DNA of 62,000 bases from Branchiostoma floridae (taxonomy: Eukaryota > Chordata > Leptocardii > Amphioxiformes > Branchiostomatidae), in NCBI RefSeq assembly GCF_000003815.2, contig NC_049989.1, forward strand, positions 14,634,502 through 14,696,501. The letters are read 5' to 3'. The notes below the pieces were generated by a model, which saw only the letters and a program-made list of their open reading frames with translations, had not been told where the DNA came from and searched no databases. This document shows positions 55,772 to 62,000 of this stretch, piece by piece. A program made the position numbers and the translations under genes. The first letter of the stretch is position 1. Every line of letters starts with the position of its first letter.

Positions 55772-55947
55772 GCTTTACCTACTGCATTATTTCAGGGATG
55801 GAATATTTTGTAGAGGCAGTGTAAAGGGGATCGAACTTCCAAACGCCCGTTCGAGTCTCATTATGTGTGTTACCACCTTGTTATGAGGACATTTTTGGTG
55901 AATATTTACAAAAATGCCAATAGTTTCTTTATCAACGGGTGCCTAAC

Positions 55948-56184
55948 TACTGTAAATGCAGAAACTTTCGCGGTGGTTTAAGTTAATGGTCACGGTTTTT
56001 GCGGTGTCTGCTTTAATGCGAACGTAAAACCACCACAATGCAAACTTAAACCACCACAAACATTTTTCCATGGCAGTAAGAGGCTACAGTGCATGGTGCT
56101 ACCGCGAATATAAACCACCGCGAAAAGTCATTTTTCCTGCTACCGCAAAGTCAAATATCTGCGAACGTAAATGAATTTACAGTA
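55948..56184. mobile_element. Palindromic MITE (TACTGTAAATGCA ends), copy 2
   Basis: TACTGTAAATGCAGAAACTT to AATGAATTTACAGTA, with internal CCACCGCGAA / TTCGCGGTGG. It lies just beyond the SGF29 stop, so it may be in its 3' UTR. Confidence 0.88.
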
Positions 56185-56271
56185 TTTGGCAAGCAAAGCA
56201 AACTCCGGAGAAAACCGGAGCTAGACTAGGATGAACACTACACTGGTTGTTTTGAGGTCCAAGTGGAGGGA

Positions 56272-59200
56272 CTATCTCTTCTTGCTTTCCTTACAGGACA
56301 CCACGTATCGCTGTGCCACCGTGAGGGGAGGGGAGTAGCCGTCAGCGTAGGAGGTGTCCTCAAACAGCACTGAGTAGTCATCCTGTGGCTTAACAAGACA
56401 CAAACATGTTGTAAGTTTTGGAACAAACCAGAAAGGCAACATTTTTGAGAAAATGCTTGATATTTCCCTGTCTGTAATTTGCCTTTTATGAAACAAATAC
56501 AGGTTTTGCTATAATAGAAAATCTGTAATTACTAATGCAGGTTTTGCTATCACAAACCTAATGCAGGTTTTGTTTTCACAAACCTGTTATTGCTGTAAGA
56601 GCTAATATTTCATTCATATTTGCTGGAATCGCTAATATTTTGTCATAAATATTTGAGGGAACAGCTAATATGCTGATGTCACTGACAATTCTTAGCTCTG
56701 ATTGGTTCATGACGGAAGAAGAACAACACACCAGCAAAAACAATATTTTCTCCTTTGGGAATGCAGACCTACAGCAGTGGAAAAGTCTTCTTATTTTTTT
56801 GGAAAAGTTCACTTTCAACTCCAAATTGCTTAATATCACCACAAAATTGTGGCGGATGGAAATATGTACGTACCCTTGTGGGAGGCGCATGTATCAGGGC
56901 TCTGTAGAAACATGTGGTCTGTGGGTACAAGGCTAGCACCAACTGCAGAGAGAGAGAAAAAAACATCATTGGTGAAACAAAGAAACGGACTCACACAATA
57001 AGGCTGTTTCAGATATAGGCCCAACATAAACAGGTGCAACATAAAGTTCTATGGCATGTCTGCATGCTCCAAAATCCACCGGAGTCAGTACTTACCACTT
57101 ACGGATCCCAAAAGGTTGCCCACGTTTTGGCACGTAGACAGCACGTATTTACACATACGGCAGGTTGTGCCCTTAGCTTAACTGGGATTCCATTCATTTG
57201 AATTCTCTGATTCTACGTCTTCAAAATTTCATTACAGCAAGACCTACCACGGTCAAACATGACTATCATATTCATTCTTAAAGAAAATAGTCATACTCAC
57301 AGTGGCTATCATAAAAAGGATCCTTAATGCTTAGATAAACAAGGAAAACAAGGGACCAACAAAAAGTGGCAATAATGTCCAGATGGTCCTTATAAAAGGT
57401 TGTTACTAGTACATGCGTGTATGACTTTAAGAAAGGGTAACACTGACCGTGTCTTTATGGAAGAGTGCTTCTGGGTCTGTCTCAGGATTTGCCTTCCACT
57501 GGGGCAGTGGGATGACTCTCCTACGGCTCAGGGTGTGTCTCCTGGAGGAAAACAGAATGTTAAAATATCCAGTTGAAGAGAGTCATTAGTCACGTATGTA
57601 AACAGTTAATAGAATATTTCATCTATCAGTGACTAGTTTTGACTGGTAAGTACACATACCTCCAAATTTTCAATGACTATCAGTCCATCAGTCCAGCGAG
57701 AGTGGAGAGAACTAGGTAAAAACTTGCGTAACCACCAAACCTATCTATGACACTATTAAGATTATTGACCAAGAACCACGTAAGGCCCATAGGAAGGTTA
57801 AAGAAGCAGTCCACATCCAGTTGGAAGGTGCGAAGCTGAACCGCAACGATGGCTGGGAGCTGCCCAAGTCCTACTTACCACTACTCCGCAAGGAGGCGGG
57901 GGGTGAGGGGCAGAAGATCCATGCAAGTCTCGACCTAGTTCTCGCAACTCTCGTGAGAACTAGGTCACTCCGTGATCATGAGGGGCTGATAGTCATCGAA
58001 AATTTGGAGGTACGTGTGTTTACCTGTCAAAACTAGTCACTGATTGATGAAAAATATCCAAATAACTAAAATATCCAGAGTCTACATACTACAAGCCACA
58101 ACAAACAGTCTACTACTGTAATCCTACAGAAATGTTCCCCATGCAGAAATGTCCCCCATGAAAGAGTCACAGAAAAGGCAGAGAAAAACTTACTCTTTCC
58201 CTTCTTCACTGTCAATGTCGTCCACTTCATACCTGAGACATGGAGCACAACAAAAGTTGAAAGACAATAAACAAGTTGCTAATATTGTTCATGTCTGGAA
58301 AGGAAACTGTTATTCTGTTGGCACACCTACCATTACAATTAAGACCCCCCAAAAGGGCTAGGGTCTGTCAGCAGGTTTTTGTTAAAATCACAGGGCTCGA
58401 AATACTGCACTGGTGCAGGTAACATTGAAAATTACCTGCACCAGACAAATTTAGTACCTGCACCCACTCAGAATTTAGGCAGTATGGATCATACTAAAAT
58501 TGTTTAGTAATCAATGCTATTTTTTCTTTTATACTTAATAGATGGTAACAGTCAATGCAGCTAATAACAATCCACATACACCTACATCATATGACATTTA
58601 TGTATAAAACCCAGTACATGGACCCATGCAGGTTAGGTGCAGGCAGACACCAGGAATACCTGCACAGCTCTAATTTCACCTGCACTAACCTGCATATGCA
58701 GGTGGTACTGTAAATGCATTAAGTTTGCGGAGATTTAATTTCGCAGAAGTGGGAAAATGGACTTTTCGCGGTGGTTTTAATTTTGCAGTAGCACCATGCA
58801 CTGTAGTCTCTTACTGCCATGGAAAAATGGTTGTTTTAAATTCGCGGTGAAGGGGCCGTCGCAAAAATCGCGAACATTAAACCACCGTGAAAGTTTCTGC
58901 ATTTACAGTATTCTGTTGAGACACCTTCTACCATAACAACTAAGATTCCCCAAAAAGGCTAGGGTTGGCAGATTTTCGCTAGGATCAGTCGTGTTCTTGG
59001 GAACATTTCTGTGACTTTTACTTGTTAGTGCCTGTATTAAAGGAGACCACTTCCGCTAGGATCCACTGTTCGTCCCCGTCTGGCCCCTTCACTCTCGCCG
59101 CCACCTTGTCTCCTGGTTTAGCCACATAGTCCGACCCTGCCTGGACCGCGCCACACAGGGGAGGGGGGCTGTGGAAGGAACCAACACCTTTTATTTCTAT

Positions 59201-61874
59201 TTTCATTAAATTTCAACAAAATACAATGGACAGCTCAGGCAGTGCAGCTGATTTTGGGTGCCAAGAGCATAACATGTTCAAACTTATGTACATGTATAGA
59301 GCATTTACAACGGTAAACCCTAGTCGTCTTCAGTCAAAATGATTAAGAGAAAAAGATCTAAAACATACCGTAAATTCAACTACTTTTGCGGTGATCTTAT
59401 TTTGTGGTATGAGCAAGAGGGAGATTTTTAGTTTAATTTTACGGCGTTAGAAATTCGTAGTTGAAATAATTTTGTAGCACATTAGTCATACGAAGGAGAC
59501 ATATTTTTGTGTCATGGATTCGTGTATGTGTAAACTGTGAAAACAAAAATGGCCATGAAAGTTCTAAGAGTTATGGTAAAAATCAGACCCAAAGAAACAT
59601 AATTAAAAACCCTTACACTTGGGTACTATTTTGTTTAACCTACATGTTTTCTTCTTTGGGGAGCAAGAAATTTTGGAGTGATCCAAAGATGTAATGCAGT
59701 AAAAGCATAATCAACAAGATGCCATAGTACACACCTCTCTCCAGGCTTGCCTATCCACAGTGGTAGTGTCATAGCAGACTGCTGCAGTAGAGTCATCAGC
59801 ACACCACGCCGCATGGTTTTCCTAAAAAGGGGGAACAAAAGATTACAGTCCTGCAAAAGACAGGGTTGGCAGGGAGGTCAGACCTGTCAAGCAAGCTGAA
59901 AGTACGTCTCTTTCTTTCAAAATGCATTAAGACAAGGATACCCGGTACAATGTAATTCAAACGTCATGTTTTGATAGCCTGATTAAATCTCACTTATTGC
60001 AGCCCACCCAAAATCTAGCCGGCCTCCTAGAAGGGGCCAATTACAGCCCCGGACAGCAGAGTTTGTGTAAAACAGGATATATATATTTGAATCATACAGA
60101 TATACATTGTACAAACACAAGTGCTTGGGTTTGGTGGCTCTGTTTCTTCCTATGACTTTTTCTATTGCAACAGAAATGATTAGAACTTGTTGGAAACAAT
60201 ACTACAAATTACAATTCTTCATCAGACAGATACCAGAACAAAAGTTTTATTTCCCTTAAAACTACATGTAAGTTGAAAGCCATTGCCACCCCCCTCCCCC
60301 CACAACTGGCTAGGCTTGGTATAAGTTTTTGCTAGTGTCGATCAAGAAACACCACATTTTGGTCCTATGCCTCTTTACTAATGTGTGTTTCTGTACTCTA
60401 TACTTACTGTATGTACAAAAATGTACTCCCCTTACCTTGGTGGTTCTTGTTCCATAAAGATTCCTGCACTCTTAGCAGCTTGAAAAAAACAAAGGCAAAT
60501 TTATTGAGTCAAGCCGTCTTTTGGTCAAGATATGTGAGAAGTGTTGTCTTCTACCAGCTCAAATGCTGAGAGGTCAAAAAGTAGTTCAATGACATACAGG
60601 GTTAAGAAAATAAGAAGCAATCTTCCTTTCTCTTATCACGTCTTGTTCAAACTTCACAGAATAAGGTTTTGAAAAAGTTGTAAGATTGTACATATATGTG
60701 ACAAGCTGCATTACTGAGTAGAGTATCCTACCTATTCTCCTCTCATTCCGAATGGCCTTGATTTGAGCAATCTTGTCCAAGCATTTTCTCAGCAGGCTGG
60801 AATTAACAAAGAAAAAACTTTGTCTTGGAGTACTTTAAAAGACAAATCTTTCTCTAAAAATAAAATACAAATCTTTCACACACTACATGTATAATAAACA
60901 TTTCTGTTTGCCACCATTAAGATTTGGTGTTGAAAATGTTGTCTGTCCTAGAGAAATAGATGTAGATACCAAGTTTGTGGCTATTGCTGTGTTTACTAAA
61001 TGGGAATCTTAGGAATTAATGCACTTACTCTGCCTCTACTTCAGCGTCAGCCTTAGCTGTGCTGTATAAGCCTCTCAGCTTGCTCTTGAAATATGGAGAC
61101 ACGGCTGAAACATGGGGGTAAGGTGCAAAAAACATTCAGCACAAAGTGAAGTAAAATGTCACCTCAGTCATACTGAGAAAATTTAGATGATAAAAAAAAA
61201 GAATCAAAACCAGAAAATATGCTTAAAATTCATCTGCCTTCAATCAATAATTCGCAAGCATCATAGTCTGATGCATAGCGTCTACAGACATGGACGGTTG
61301 CATCGGAAGGAATCATTTTGAAACAAAGATTGAACTGGATTTTCTGACACAAAAATTGTCCCAATTCTTGACCTTCCAACTCTAGTCTTTGTCCTGTACT
61401 GAGCAATCCACTGCTTCTGTGATGTCACACTGCGCAGAAAGATCACATGACCTGTGATCAGTGGATCATAGGTTGCAGAAAGATAATGGAACTTAATCAA
61501 CACATACTTGGAGCACCACTATACACCAAGTCACATGTTTAATCTGCATAATGTGACGCCACAGAAGCTGTGAATTGCCTATTTCTTGGAAAAGACTTAG
61601 TCTAGAGTTGGAAAGTTGAACTATCCAACTCAAGTCTTTCTTTGAATTACAGTTAAAACTTTGCTTCAAAACCCAGACTCAATCACTGACACAGGACAAC
61701 ACAGTTTTAAGGGTTAAAACTGTCAACCTTAAGTTAGTTTGAACCACCACGGTATGAAAGAGATCTCTACCTACCTGTGGATGTACCTTTGGACTTGCCC
61801 TTCTGTTCGTACTGGATTCTCTCGTGTGTTTTCTGAATGTTGGTGAGGTTGTGCTCACTGCGGGCCCTTTCCTC
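56272..61874 (-). CDS. SGF29: SGF29 double-Tudor SAGA/ATAC subunit (N-terminus beyond window, 10 exons)
   Basis: SGF29 (CCDC101) reads H3K4me2/3 through a tandem Tudor domain in the SAGA and ATAC acetyltransferase complexes. Exons in coding order: 61874-61775, 61104-61029, 60796-60732, 60478-60436, 59821-59735, 59168-59022, 58232-58194, 57541-57448, 56942-56874, 56382-56272. They give 276 residues plus TAG; human has 293, so only about 20 N-terminal residues are missing. Visible: SEHNLTNIQKTHERIQ coiled coil, KLRGLYSTAKADAE, MRRGVLMTLLQQSAMTLPLW, PGDKVAARVKGPDGDEQW, YEVDDID, RRRVIPLPQWKANPETDPEA, YPQTTCFYRALIH and DDYSVLFEDTSYADGY. The acidic and aromatic cage positions known in the human domain (DDID region, both Tyr of YPQTTCFY, Phe of VLFED) are kept. 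Confidence 0.95.
57090..57180. mobile_element. Partial inverted copy of the TAAGGGC MITE
   Basis: CCCAAAAGGTTGCCCACGTT, TTGGCACGTAGACAGCACGT and GTTGTGCCCTTAGCTTAA match the left end of 55454-55771 in reverse. Confidence 0.75.
57740..58036 (+). pseudogene. Retroelement C-terminal remnant, possibly Penelope-like GIY-YIG region
   Basis: An open stretch reads DTIKIIDQEPRKAHRKVKEA then VHIQLEGAKLNRNDGWELPK. The pattern (KEAVHI...LNRNDGWELP) resembles the end of the endonuclease region of Penelope-like and related retroelements. No reverse transcriptase is present. It lies inside a repeat in an SGF29 intron bounded by inverted TAGTCACGTATG / CACTGATTGATGAA segments. Family assignment is from memory and uncertain. 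Confidence 0.45.
58387..58705. mobile_element. Repeat with CAGGGCTCGAAATAC end, uninterrupted copy
   Basis: Matches 6798-6956 plus 8509-8690 continuously, without the 1.55-kb nested element. Its right end is interrupted by MITE copy 3 at 58706. Confidence 0.8.
58706..58910. mobile_element. Palindromic MITE, copy 3 (inverted), inserted into another repeat
   Basis: TACTGTAAATGCATTAAGTT to CTGCATTTACAGTA, reverse orientation relative to copy 1. The host repeat reads GGTGGTATTTTGACC in its other copy and GGTGGTA|CTGTAAATG here, consistent with insertion at a TA. Confidence 0.88.
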
Positions 61875-62000
61875 CTGAATAGGATATATTAAGTAAACAT
61901 AAGTCTGGACAAATGACAATCTACAGAAGTTCTGTTTTGATTGGATTGGTTTGAGTTGACCTGATTTGCCCAAAGGTTCAAGTTGACAATGGTTTGACTC

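Overview
The window looks like nuclear DNA of an invertebrate deuterostome. A lancelet (Branchiostoma) is my best guess, but that is inference. The evidence is intron-rich genes with canonical GT-AG splice sites, exon protein sequences close to vertebrate orthologues (BAZ1B, CYP46A1, ARV1, SGF29), and many short terminal-inverted-repeat (TIR) elements in introns and intergenic DNA. There are two sequencing gaps (28110-28209, 29255-29846). I see no bacterial-type operons, CRISPR arrays, rRNA genes or intact tRNA genes.

Layout. (1) About 1-25000, plus strand: the 3' three quarters of a BAZ1B/WSTF-type ISWI-partner gene, 21 coding exons in the window, stop at 23682-23684; its 5' exons (WAC domain) lie before the window. 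(2) 27918-41835, minus strand: a complete 14-exon CYP46A1-like cytochrome P450 (499 residues). Its last intron is 6.6 kb, holds both gaps and contains an inverted duplication. (3) 47216-50342, plus strand: a four-exon gene for a 539-residue protein with an AMPK-beta-type glycogen-binding CBM48 domain, about 45 tandem eight-residue repeats and a Cys/basic tail. Three perfect CRE palindromes lie about 0.85 kb upstream. I do not recognise this architecture. (4) 50703-54320, minus strand: a complete six-exon ARV1 gene, convergent with gene 3 and only 360 bp from it. (5) 56272-61874, minus strand: SGF29, 10 exons, lacking only the first N-terminal exon(s).

BAZ1B and SGF29 are chromatin factors (ISWI remodelling; H3K4me3 reading in SAGA/ATAC). 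CYP46A1 and ARV1 are both ER sterol/lipid proteins. I see no operon-like logic linking them. The rest is mostly transposon-derived: hAT-type MITEs with target-site duplications, a TA-target element in three copies, a palindromic 210-bp MITE in three copies, tRNA-derived SINEs, nested insertions and minisatellites.

Most interesting points: the CBM48/octad-repeat protein and its CRE cluster; three tandem copies of the BAZ1B DDT exon; a second PHD finger in BAZ1B; an in-frame duplicated zinc-knuckle segment with its own splice acceptor in ARV1; and a MITE whose end forms part of a CYP46A1 splice donor.
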